Assembly (NCBI GenBank): GCA_003255065.1
Contig: QAOA01007064.1
Span: 114,543-178,542 of the forward strand
From: Cercis canadensis
Taxonomy: Eukaryota; Streptophyta; Magnoliopsida; Fabales; Fabaceae
Reading direction: 5' to 3'
Length of the DNA: 64,000 nucleotides
Part shown: positions 47,453 to 57,091 of the stretch, one piece after another
How the letters are laid out: each line of letters opens with the position of its first letter
Numbering within the stretch: the first letter of the stretch is position 1
Notes under the pieces: model-generated
Database searches by the model: none
Told to the model about the DNA's origin: nothing
Seen by the model: the letters and a program-made list of their open reading frames with translations, nothing else
Translations under genes and position numbers: made by a program

Positions 47453-47769
47453 TAATAAACATTGGTTTTGAAATGCCTTATTATATTTTTTCTTTGTGAT
47501 TACAAGAGTTATAATATTATTATTACCATTTATGAAATTGTTGACCGTAGAGGAATTTTAGCATTAATAATCAATTTTAAAGAGAACATTGAATTATGGA
47601 TTCCTTTGGTTTTGGTTTTTTTTTTCCAACACATGAATTCTCTACTCTTTAAAAACTAAATGTAGTAAAGTGATAGAATTGTAAACATATCCATATTAAA
47701 AATTGAATATAATACTTATAATCTCTTTGATTTTGGTCATTGTAAGTATAACAATGATAGGACTAGGTA

Positions 47770-48070
47770 GTGGTTTCTCCACATAATTTAGCATATCTAG
47801 ATCATATTTGTCTCAGCGTAAACTCTATCATAGTGTCACAACGTACCCGAAGGTCGCTACGACGCAAATGACAGACTTGAAAAAAAAATATTAGTTTTTC
47901 GAAAAAAAAAAACTTGGAGTTTTTCCCCTTTTTAACTTTAAAAAATAAAGATCTGCGAACCAGAGAGGGTTCGGGAGTCAATTTATGTATGGGAAAGGTG
48001 TTAGACACCCCACAACACTCATCTAAAAGACGGTTACCTGAAATCAATTGTGCAAATTAGTCATGTCCAA
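47770..48070 (-). repeat. Tat/Retand-type LTR or leader signature
   Basis: Contains GTCACAACGTACCCGAAGGTCG (47836-47857), the complement of about 17617-17640. It also contains GGGTTCGGGAGTCAATTTATG and GGGAAAGGTGTTAGACACCCC (47964-48012), the complement of the junction split by the hAT-like element at 15388-17438. Such sequences are characteristic of plant Tat/Retand LTRs. Confidence 0.55.
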
Positions 48071-49556
48071 CAATGTATTTATATTATCCCTAAAACAATT
48101 AACATACATATATACATACAAATAAGAAAACTAATGAATATAAACAGATGTCCCAAGCTAGCTTCAATGCCTCTCCTATCAGAAATAGGGAGCTTTGTGA
48201 GCCAATAGGCGGCGTGAGCCATTATTATGCTATCTAAGAGAATACAATACTAGAAACAAAATGATTATTTTTTGTTTATTAGGAAAGAAAATGAAGCAAG
48301 AAATTTATTTAAAATCAGACTTGACTTGCTTCATCTGCAAGCTCCTACGTATCCTAAATAGGAATCAAAGCCTTTGTAGTTTTTTTAGAGAAAACGAAAG
48401 AAACAAATTTTTAAAGACAAAGGAAAAAAACATTTTTCCTTTTCGATTTCTTTCACTTTTTTTTTTCTTTTATATAAAAGGAAGAAATTAGATTAATGCA
48501 AGAAATCAAAGAACAAAGTTTTCAAAAAAAAAAATAAATCATTCTAATCTTCCATTGCTCTCAAATAAGGATCTAAACATGCATACAAATAATAAAATAT
48601 CAAATATTCTAGAAATGACAAAAAGCAATTAAAATGAAAATTAAATGTGTTATGCATGCAACTAACGAGTCTTAATCCCTCCACCCGTTCATCGCATAAA
48701 ACGTTGTCAGGGTGGCGCTTATTCTTACCTATGATGGATAGAGTGGGTCATCCAATATTCAGATGAATTGCCCTATCATTCCATGATAAGTAAGGGGTCC
48801 ATAGAGATTAATCGCTCAATCACATTCCTAAATACTATGCAAATATATGAGTATAAGTATTACAATACTTGTCTCGAGGAAGGGAATTTTAATTACATTC
48901 AAACTAAAAAGAAAGGAAATGATAATCTTCCAACTTTGAGCTTCTAATCGATCTTTCAAAATCAAATTCCCAACTTCCGAAATTTCTAAAGTATCAACGT
49001 TGAAGGCTCAATGAAAAAAGTCCAAATATAAAAAATAAAAATAAAAATGTAAGATATAACATCAAATATGGTAGCCTCCCCATTTTAGCATCAAAACAGC
49101 AAACAAAATGACCAAAATCAGCACAAAACATTATCAACACAACAAGCAAAAATAAAACTAAAACAACACTAAATAATGCCAAAAGAACATCAAGCAAGAT
49201 AAGTACTAAACATCCATTATTTTAATATTAAAACAGTAACAAAAATAGACCAAAATCAGCACAAAGTTATCAACACAGTAAGAAAAATAAAACTAAAATA
49301 ACACTAAATAATGTCAAAAATAGCAAACAAAATAAGTACTAAACAACCAGCAATTTAGTATTAAAACAGTAACATTTATGATGACATCTGGTTGTGTTTG
49401 ATTAAGTTGTGGAGTCGGCAATACCTTAAGGACAAAAAGTTTGAAAACCAGCGGATCATCCCCTATAACATTTATTTCCTCATTAATAGGATTACTCTTC
49501 TTTTCAAAACTTAAAATACCTAGCAAAATTAACTTTTGCATCTCACATTTGAAGTC
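48071..49556. other. Noncoding part of the Tat/Retand-like element, with a short tandem repeat
   Basis: No gene supported. At about 49090-49375 a unit of roughly 135 bp (AACAGCAAACAAAATGACC and GACCAAAATCAGCACAAA blocks) is present twice and a third time in part. The minus-strand open stretch 49314-49541 may be the decayed gag-protease border. Confidence 0.5.
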
Positions 49557-51537
49557 CTAACAATTCTCTATGTCATGGCTCAAACCTTGATGATACTCAC
49601 AGAAGGACTCACATTCATATTTATCCTCTTCATTTATCATTTTACAGTGAACACTCAGGTCATAGCCAGCTACTTTTAGGCTCTCCCACACCATTTTCAT
49701 TAGAATCTTAACATCAGAGATTTTTCTAGCTCCCTTCATTTCTCCGCTAATGGCATTCACACCAGCCCTTATCTTATGATTTGGCAAAGGATTAGAATCC
49801 ACATTGTGTCTGGCTCCAATCTCCTCAAGCTTGATTACTCCTTGCTTAATCAGATACAACATGCTATGCTTAAAACCAGGACAATCTTCAATTGAGTATC
49901 CCACTACACCTCTATGGTATTCACACTTGAGATTTGGGTATACCAATTAGGGAAAGGTTGATGGATGGGTTGTATAGGTCGGGGAGCCGTTGCATGAGCA
50001 TCACACAATTGCCTAAACAATTTAGCTTTAGTTATAGGAATTTGGGGAAAAGGTTCATCTCTCAAATTAGGATGAGGTTGGTTCATATAACTTTGGTAAT
50101 TTGGCCTAGTGGGGTGGACGTGTTGTTGGGTAATTTTGAGGATGATTCTGTGGAGGCGCTTGATAAGTTAGGACAAATGGTGTTGGGGATAATGGAGGAT
50201 TAGGTGTATATTGCGAATAAGGTGAGAGAATTGTATTGATTTGGTATGAAGGTGGGAAAACAAGGTTTGGAGAATAATATGGGCCTCTAGGTTGAAAGCA
50301 TGGAGGTGACCTGGGTGTCTGCACCCAATTTACTTCCCTTTCCTTCTTCTTCTGAAAGTTTCCTTTTTTTTTTGTCAGAACCATTACTCTCCACATTAGT
50401 CCTTTGCAACTTTCCTGACCTTATAAGGCCCTCTATCATCTCTTCAGCCTTAATTATATCAACAAAATCATGAAATGGGCAACCAGCCATTAGTTTGAGG
50501 TACAAAAATTTTAGAGTATCAAGAAAAATAGTGCACAATTCATAATCAAGAAGTGGAGGTTGAACTTCTGAGGCTAGAGTCCTCCATTTTTGTACATACT
50601 CTCTAAATGACTCATCCGTCTTTTTTTTGCATATTCTTCAATTGCTATCTTGTTGAGGCAATATCATAGTTGAACTTATATTGCTTCTTGCTAAATCTAT
50701 CTAACTCTGTATTTTAGTATGATCCAAATTCATGAACCAATTATAAGCAACACCAATCAGACTCTTAGGGAAGAAATGAATCATCACCATCTCATCTTCC
50801 TCTATAGCAGCCATTTCAATAATGTATGATGACAGATGAAATTTTGGGTTACCAATACCATCATATTTTTGAAACTCAAGAAGCTTAAAATATTTAGGGA
50901 TTGACAATTTTGGAGTAAGTCGCAGTTGTTTGATCCCCACAGCACCAAAAGGACTAGTTGCCTCCATAGCTCAAATCATTTTTTCAAGAGTTATCAACTT
51001 CTTCTTTTGTTCATTCATATGCTTCTCCTTCTCATACCCTTCATTTCCTTTCTCAAAGTGCATGGTTAAAGGTGGATTTTGGGTGGTGGAATTAAGGATG
51101 TAATGAGTGATTGCATGTTTATAAGTGAAAACACCACCTTGATTCTCGCTTGGATTGAAAGCAGCTTCAATCAGATATGCAGTTGAAATCGGAGGTGGTG
51201 GCAGCATGGTGTATCGGGTGTCTGATGGTTGGGTGATAAGTGGAATTGCATAATTGAGGTCAAATTCATGCCTAGGAGCAAATGTAAGAGCCATCATGTG
51301 TAGAGGTATACCCCATATCAGAGTAAATTAGGAAGTTGAAGAAATTTGTTCATTTGACAGCAATGGTAAAAACGGAGCTGCTTGAGAAATTGGAGAAATT
51401 GCAATGTTGCTTGGACCTTCAGACACCCTTTTTAGCTTCAGACTTTTAGTGAGCAATTTCAGTATTTTATCCATTTGGCCATTCATTCTATCTAACTCAG
51501 CCCCAAAATCTCTATTATGATCTTGAGTCCCTTCCAT
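49557..51537 (-). pseudogene. Tat/Retand-like gag
   Basis: From right to left. The N-terminus with a leucine heptad pattern (MDKILKLLTKSLKLK) is at 51328-51537. A capsid block (LEFQKYDGIGNPKFHLSSYI, then SLIGVAYNWFMNLD) is at 50701-50967. A C-terminal block (VYPNLKCEYHRGVVGYSIEDCPGF, then NVDSNPLPNH) is at 49557-49946. The last two are hallmarks of Tat-lineage gag in plants. Fossil, several breaks. Confidence 0.82.
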
Positions 51538-52004
51538 GACTATGATGGTTATAGACCTGAGTACAATTGACCTTTTGATTGAGCGTTTTTTATTGAGCTT
51601 AAATTTCTTTGAACGACCAATTATGAATTACCTCTGCGACAAAAAAGAAAGATTAAAATAAGAAATAAATGACAAAAAGAAATAAAATGAACGTTATCTT
51701 GCCTTGAGTCCATTGATTAATAAATGAGTCAAGCCTATTTGGATTAGAACCATTAATAAGACTTTCCATTTCTCGAGCGTTCATAGACGTACAAAGATTA
51801 TATCACTTGATAAGAACATATAGTTCCCTATTAGATGATATAATTTAAGAGTGATTTTCGTGAAAGTAGTTTTGCTCATCGTGAAAAAAAAAATCACTAA
51901 ACACAACAAGCCAACAAAGATCTATATACCAAGATAATTCCATTCATTTCATTGAAAGCGGTGCAATACACTAAATTTCAGATCGTAACAATTGTTACAT
52001 CAGC

Positions 52005-52769
52005 TCATAAGTATAAGGAATTGCTACTGCCTAACATTTCTTTGCAATCCTTCAACAAATTTTCTAACTCTTTAACTAGCACAGAGAATGGAGTGTAACT
52101 GTTGTCCATGGTTTGAATTTGTTGAGTTAACCTTTCAACTTTGGCCTCTAGGTCCCTTACCACAACGTAGTACTTTTGCACCCAAAGCGATGACTTTTGT
52201 CTCTCTTGACTTAAGTATTTAGTCAACTGAATTAACTCCTCATGAAGCTCCACAAACCTATGCTCTAAGTCTTTCTTCTCATTTTCCATGTGTCATTTCT
52301 GCCCTTCCAAGCTTTGATTAGCCTCCTCCAAATTAGCTATGTATTGGCCATAAGTTTCTTTTGTGTTCTGCAAATCAAGCTCCACGCATATAGCTTTCTT
52401 CTGATGTATCCTTAACTTCTCATCTGTTTTCTTCATGGTGTTCTTTAAAGAAGAAATTTCCTTTATGCACCTAGCCAATTCCCCATCTTTTTCCCTCATC
52501 CTTTGGTCATGATGCCTTGTCATTTGCTCTATATGCTCTGAAGTGCTATTTTCAAGCACTCGGATCTTCCTTTCTAACTTTTTTGTCTTGGATACTGACA
52601 ATGCATGCTTTTTCTCCCATTCCTCCTTTTCTTTTTCAGATTTTTCTAATTTCTCTGTCAGATCTTCTAGCTCAAGGATATTCATATTAAGTTTCTCGGT
52701 TCCCTCATCAAGCGAGTTATCTTCAGTTGTATTCTGATGCTTGCCTTTAACGACTAGGGCTACGAACAT
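52005..52769 (-). pseudogene. Coiled-coil part of the upstream ORF
   Basis: Two minus-strand open stretches (52293-52769 and 52005-52289) are dense in Lys, Glu and Leu heptads, for example LEDLTEKLEKSEKEKEEWEKK and VRDLEAKVERLTQQIQTM. A long coiled coil is expected, of the kind seen after the DUF7745-type domain in Tat/Ogre ORF1-like proteins. Function unknown in this family. Confidence 0.65.
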
Positions 52770-52845
52770 GTCTTTGCCCCTTTCCTTGAACCACTTCTCA
52801 TAGGCTCTGCTTGTGCTACCACCGAAGGGGCCAAGATCTTTTTTT

Positions 52846-52900
52846 TTTTTTTTTTTATCACAATATNTTTTTTTTTTTTTTTTTTTTAATCACAATATGC
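52846..52900. other. Assembly join (N at 52867) between two copies of a T run
   Basis: A run of T followed by ATCACAATAT stands before the N and a run of T followed by AATCACAATATGC after it. The same sequence seems to have been kept twice. It lies between the coiled-coil and ORF1-like parts of the Tat/Retand-like element, so the spacing there is unreliable. Confidence 0.75.
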
Positions 52901-52902
52901 TT

Positions 52903-53757
52903 CTAAGCTTGGCGGATTTCCCTTATTCTCTGTTCATTCTTTTCTTTCTCATATTCAAATTCTATGTCAAGGAGTTCTTTTGTTCTTGGAATAAATTGTA
53001 CACACCCAAATTGCTGTAAAACCAGTAATGGTGTGTACACATTGCACTCACGTGTTCCCATAAGTGGTACACAAGCGAACTGCCCACAACCAACTAAAAT
53101 TTCATTGCTGTCAGCCCATTTGTACCTTAGATAGAAATTGGATGTACTCATACTATCAAGAACCTCAAACCATTCCCTTCTATTCATGACTTGAATTTCA
53201 TACTGAGAAAACCTATGGAGAAAGTTTAATGGGAAAACATAGTTTTCAAAAGCAAGATAGCACTTTTGAAGTGTATGGGAAACAAGCCATACATATAGCA
53301 ATTGCCAGCAGTATCTTAACTTTCCTTTTCCCTTCCTCCTACAAAGATTAAGTGACAATAAAGTATCAACTAAAATGGCGGGCACTGGGTTTATCTTGTT
53401 GTATTCAACTTTCAAAAACATATCCATGGCTAACTGACTAATGGAATTTTTAACAGCAAGGAATAAAATCAACCCATATATTGACAAAGCCACTAATTTA
53501 CTCAAAGCCATCCATTTTTCTTGCTCTAAGAAGCTTTGCATATACTTCTTTATGAAAGACATTGGCCATACAAACCCATTACCCTCCTTCTTAAGCATCC
53601 CACCTTCTACCTCATTTGCATCTATGCCTAGCAATTCAGAGCCAATTCTAGCAAGAGATACCAAATTCTTTCCATATGAGTACACTAGGCTCTCTTGGGT
53701 TAAGGGCAATTTGAGCATAGAAGCATATTCCTCTAGAGTTGGTGTAGTGATAATCAC
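52903..53757 (-). pseudogene. Tat/Ogre-type ORF1-like reading frame (plant-mobile-domain-like)
   Basis: A 284-codon open stretch. It has TPTLEEYASMLKLPL near residue 5, VWPMSFIKKYMQSFLEQEKW near 63, ALSIYGLILF near 92 and GCGQFACVPLMGTRECN near 227. The layout resembles the DUF7745/plant-mobile-domain proteins found in the ORF ahead of gag in Tat/Ogre elements and in some host genes. It ends in a charged EFEYEKEKNEQRIREIR helix that leads into the coiled coil. The first codon of the open stretch is probably not the true start, since an LTR scrap abuts it. The family assignment is from memory and moderate. Confidence 0.6.
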
Positions 53758-54022
53758 ACTTTATATGCAGTAATTATCCCTCATTTCTAGCTTCTTGAAT
53801 CTCTTTTGGGCCTATTTGATTGGGCTTAAGCCTCATTTCATGAGTTTGACTCCAATTGGACCTAATTGCATTTTTCAGCAATACTGAGCATTTTATGCTG
53901 TCACTGTGTTTCATGCATATCTTTAGTTTTGGATGTCCAAAAATTACTAGTTTTACCTTGTAGGAAAGCTGAGAAAATTATCTACAACTTTCATTCAGAG
54001 CTCCAAGGCCAATTCGGACGTC
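53748..54022 (+). mobile_element. Athila-like LTR scrap
   Basis: TGATAATCACACTTTATATGCAGTAATTA through CAGAGCTCCAAGGCCAATTCGG. It matches the first 290 bp of the LTRs at 11161 and 26233 in plus orientation. The rest of the LTR is not present. Confidence 0.75.
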
Positions 54023-54180
54023 CAGAACTAAGCAAGACAAGGTGTAACGGGATGGAAGATGATTTTCTTGCAGATAACATGGTAACTCATATTGAAAGAG
54101 AAATAACTACAAGTTTTACTTCTAATTCTATTATTGATTATTTCAAGTCATTAAAAGATAGGAGAGCAGCACTTTAAGTG
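54023..54180 (+). pseudogene. Remnant of a transposase C-terminus (hAT / zf-MYM-like)
   Basis: The translation reads KTRCNGMEDDFLADNMVTHIERE followed by SIIDYFKSLKDRRAAL and a stop near 54176. A pattern R-x-x-M-x-(D/E)-x-(F/W)-L-x-D-x-(L/M)-V-x-x-I-E-x-(D/E)-I, then I-x-x-F-x-x-(M/L)-K-x-R-R, is common at the C-terminal end of plant hAT-type transposases with zinc-finger-MYM-like annotation. Only this end is left. I am moderately sure of the family. Confidence 0.5.
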
Positions 54181-54506
54181 AAGGTAATTTTTGGTTATTT
54201 CATTTAGCATAGTGTTTAATAAATTGTGTTATGACATTTCTAAATTTTAATGTATGATACAGTAAACTACCTTTTTGGGTGTCATGGTGTCTTTTTGCAA
54301 TTGTTATGGCACCTAAGACAAATCAAAGTTAGTATGTATTTTATCTTATGCAATAGAAATGTTTTTCTTTGTGAAAAGAAATGTTTTAACATATGATGCA
54401 TTTTCTCTAAGTATGAATAGTTTAGAAGATGTATATCACTGTAAACATTTTTGTATTGACTACCAAGTATCTCTTTGGCCCCCTTAATAATTATGTTGAA
54501 GATATG
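54181..54506. other. Unassigned AT-rich stretch
   Basis: Looks like the 3' untranslated part after the transposase remnant. No other feature seen. The last five bases (ATATG) are the left target duplication of the next LTR. Confidence 0.45.
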
Positions 54507-55339
54507 TGAAGTGAACCTCTATAGGTTAACCCCGAATGGTAGATATTCAATCACTTGAGAATCGTCCAATCTTGTTCGAGATTTCAAAAAATGCAAAAAT
54601 TAAAGAAACGAATTAAAAGGAATGGATAAGGCACCACACTCTAGACGGGAAAAGGGAGAGAGTGATAAGCTGGGAGATTGAACGCCACAAGAACCCTAGT
54701 TCTTGATAAGTTGTAATAGTTCTTCAAAGAACCAAGGAAGGAAAAAAATCTAAACTTTACTCAAAATGTATATTCTAGCCATTACAAGGCAAATGATCTC
54801 CCTTTAAACAAAGCAAACAACCCTAATGCCTAATTGGATTAAGGGCCTAACCCAACCCCTAACAAGCCCAAACAAGTAATTAAATGTCTCATAACTAAAT
54901 AGCAAACATAGATTAAGTTGGGTTACATTTAAATAGGCCAAAAATGACCAAAAGATCGACCTAAATCGGAGCTTTTAATGAAAATGCGTGTTTTGAGACA
55001 AAACTAGCTAAGCTAAACAAACTGATAGGTGCTACGACATTGGTATGTGGCATTGTAGCCCCGGGGCTCCTACCTACTGGGTGTTGTAGCACTTGAAGGC
55101 CTGCTTGGGGTGTTATTGTAGGTCAATCTAGGCGCTGCGGCCCCGGTGCTTCTGCCCTATCTTCAACATCTTCGTTTTTAGCCTAAATTGAGCACATGAA
55201 CCTTTGGCTTTCATCCAAACTTGTTCCTTGAGTGTCAATCTTCTCTATGAGGCCATTCAAGCCCTCTTGCATCCTCTTAGCTTAGGCTCGAGTAATTAGA
55301 CCTTGCAACGGATCCTTGTGGGTGCTTGGATTCTCATCA
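54507..55339 (-). mobile_element. Solo chromovirus-like LTR with target duplication ATATG
   Basis: TGAAGTGAACC to TTCTCATCA, 833 bp, flanked by ATATG on both sides (54502-54506 and 55340-55344). It matches the LTR at 13509-14406 in the same orientation, though strongly diverged. Its outer part on the minus strand also encodes a form of the RARAK-type pol end seen in the other copy (near 55290). A single LTR with perfect duplication indicates LTR-LTR recombination. Confidence 0.8.
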
Positions 55340-56033
55340 ATATGCCACAGGAGTTTTAGACAATGTATGTTATTCGAGGCCTTGTTTAATTTTTAAAAAA
55401 AATAATTAATTAATTAAATATTTCAAAATATGCAAAATCATTTTAATTTAGCTTCTTTTAAATTTTATTTAAAAATTTAGATTGTTTGTTTCTTTTTTTT
55501 TTTTTTGATTAAGCACATGTGAAGCATGTTTCTTACAAAACAAAAAAAATAGGAGGGGGAAAAAAGAGCAAAGTGAGTAGTGTGTGTAAGTGAAATAATA
55601 ATAAAAAAAATGAACAAATAGAGAATAGAAGAAATGAGAAGGGTCTAGAAGGAAGAAAGGGAAAAAGGAAGAAAATGGGAGGGGGCCTATGGAGGGAGAA
55701 GAGGAAGAAATAGAGAGCAAAAGAGGAAAAAGACAAAAAAAAGGTAAGTGAGAATTAGGGATTCGGATCCAGTCATGTTGCTATTTAACATGACAATCTT
55801 ATGTTAGTTAAATCTTGACTGTTCATCTCATTAAAAAGATCTCAATAGCATAGATGATGTCATGTCATCATTCCCATACAAAAAAATTTCTCCCTCCTTT
55901 CCTCTTTCTCTTCCCCGCGCATTCGTCTTGCTCATTCACCTTCTCCATGGATTCTTTATCTCAAATTCTTTTCTTCATCATCGAGCATCGTCATCCATTA
56001 TTAAACTAAACTCACCGCTTAGTTTATCCTCTT
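55340..56033. other. Left flank of the 1009-codon element, with a purine-rich tract
   Basis: 55540-55745 is strongly purine-rich on the plus strand (GGAGGGGGAAAAAAGAG-like). Its minus-strand open stretches (55469-55736) are Phe/Ser/Pro runs and not genes. From 55850 the plus strand becomes C/T-rich with an ATG-led stretch (55862 on) that looks like the 5' end of a host or captured gene. It is cut by the element at 56034 and continues at 62777. Confidence 0.45.
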
Positions 56034-56846
56034 TGATGCGATTTCCTAGAGACTTAGGATAATCCAATCAACTTAACACCATATAAAACCAAGGATCCTA
56101 AATAGATTAGCAGGAGTTCAATCAAAAAAAGATAAAAGTGAATGGAATTAAGGTGAAGACCCTTGAAATCAAGGGATGGGCAACTCAGCTTAACAAGCTA
56201 AACCTCCCAAACACTATGATAAATCAAGAACCAACGTGTTCAATGATGAAGAATAAAGGAATCGCCACACTCCAGATTCAAGAAGAAGAAATGGAATGAT
56301 AAGATTCAGGAAACCAAGCTAGCTTCAGCCTAGCTGGTTCAAAGCTCTCCATAGAGAGAAAAGAGAAGTTAAACTCTCAATTTCAATTATCAAATTGTTA
56401 ATTCTTGGTTGGTTGTTGAAGACAAAGGCTTCAGCTCCTTAAATAGCAAAAGGAAGGTTCAACTAAGCTTATTACAAAAATAACCCAAGGCAGCATAAAA
56501 CGCGTAGATGCCTATACACGCGACACGGCAATCAACACGGCCATGTTCGACCTTAATTTTGCCCGTGTTGATCTTCCAGAATGACTGTCAACATGACACA
56601 GCCTCAACATGGCCGTGTTCCTCAGTGACACGCCCGTGTTCCATAAGACACGGCCATGTTCTTGCATGACACTAGTTTCTGACTTCCTGGCACTGGGCGC
56701 TGGCATCCTGGCACTGGGCGTTGGCATCCTGGCGATGGGTGCTGGCGGGACATCGCGTCGCTAGGGTTCGGGTGTAACGACGCCTAAAGGCTGCTTCAAA
56801 ATGAGCAGGCTTCCCTGATCCCCATTTGATACCTTGGATCGCATCA
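56034..56846 (-). repeat. Left (3') LTR of the 1009-codon element
   Basis: 813 bp. The part at 56510-56680 is GC-richer and repeats ACACGGCC(A/G)TGTT-type near-palindromes at least five times. Next to it (56690-56745) is a short tandem repeat of about 17 bp (CTGGCATCCTGGCACTGGG). Confidence 0.92.
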
Positions 56847-56860
56847 TTCCCTCCCTCTTC
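56847..56860 (-). promoter_or_regulatory. Polypurine tract
   Basis: Minus strand GAAGAGGGAGGGAA directly upstream of the 3' LTR; primes plus-strand DNA synthesis. Confidence 0.85.
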
Positions 56861-57091
56861 AAGAAAAGATTTGCCCTCAAATCTTGGTCCTACATAAGCA
56901 AGAGAAGGTAATGAGTTTAAAGCCCAATTAATGTCAAGTAGTGACAAAGTTTGAAAGTGTAGAAAAACTAGTTTTCCATTGGCCAACTTCATCCTTAACA
57001 ACCAAGTTTCTTCTCCTTTAATATTAACAACAAAGCAAATAGTAGTTAAGAGCAGCCAAGTAAGACGAATATAATTTTCACTTGGAAAGGT

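Larger units (their letters stand above)
47453..53757 (-). mobile_element. Tat/Retand-like Ty3/gypsy element, gag side (fossil)
   Basis: On the minus strand, from right to left: an extra upstream ORF (52903-53757), a coiled-coil ORF (52005-52769), gag (49557-51537), then noncoding sequence with LTR-like signatures (47770-48070). No reverse transcriptase or integrase is seen. An extra ORF ahead of gag is a known trait of Ogre/Tat relatives. The left limit is uncertain; the right one is set by an Athila-like LTR scrap at 53748. Broken. Confidence 0.7.

Noticed and set aside
19462-47457. A target-site duplication for the Ivana-like element
   Set aside because: The five bases on each side (GTAAG and TAATA with the borders used) do not match; the borders are uncertain by a few bases, so none is claimed.
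49090-49375. CRISPR-like spaced repeats
   Set aside because: The units are tandem without unique spacers, diverged, and the DNA is from a plant nuclear genome.
55469-55736. Phe/Ser/Pro-rich minus-strand open stretches
   Set aside because: Translation of a simple purine-rich tract in two frames at once; low complexity.
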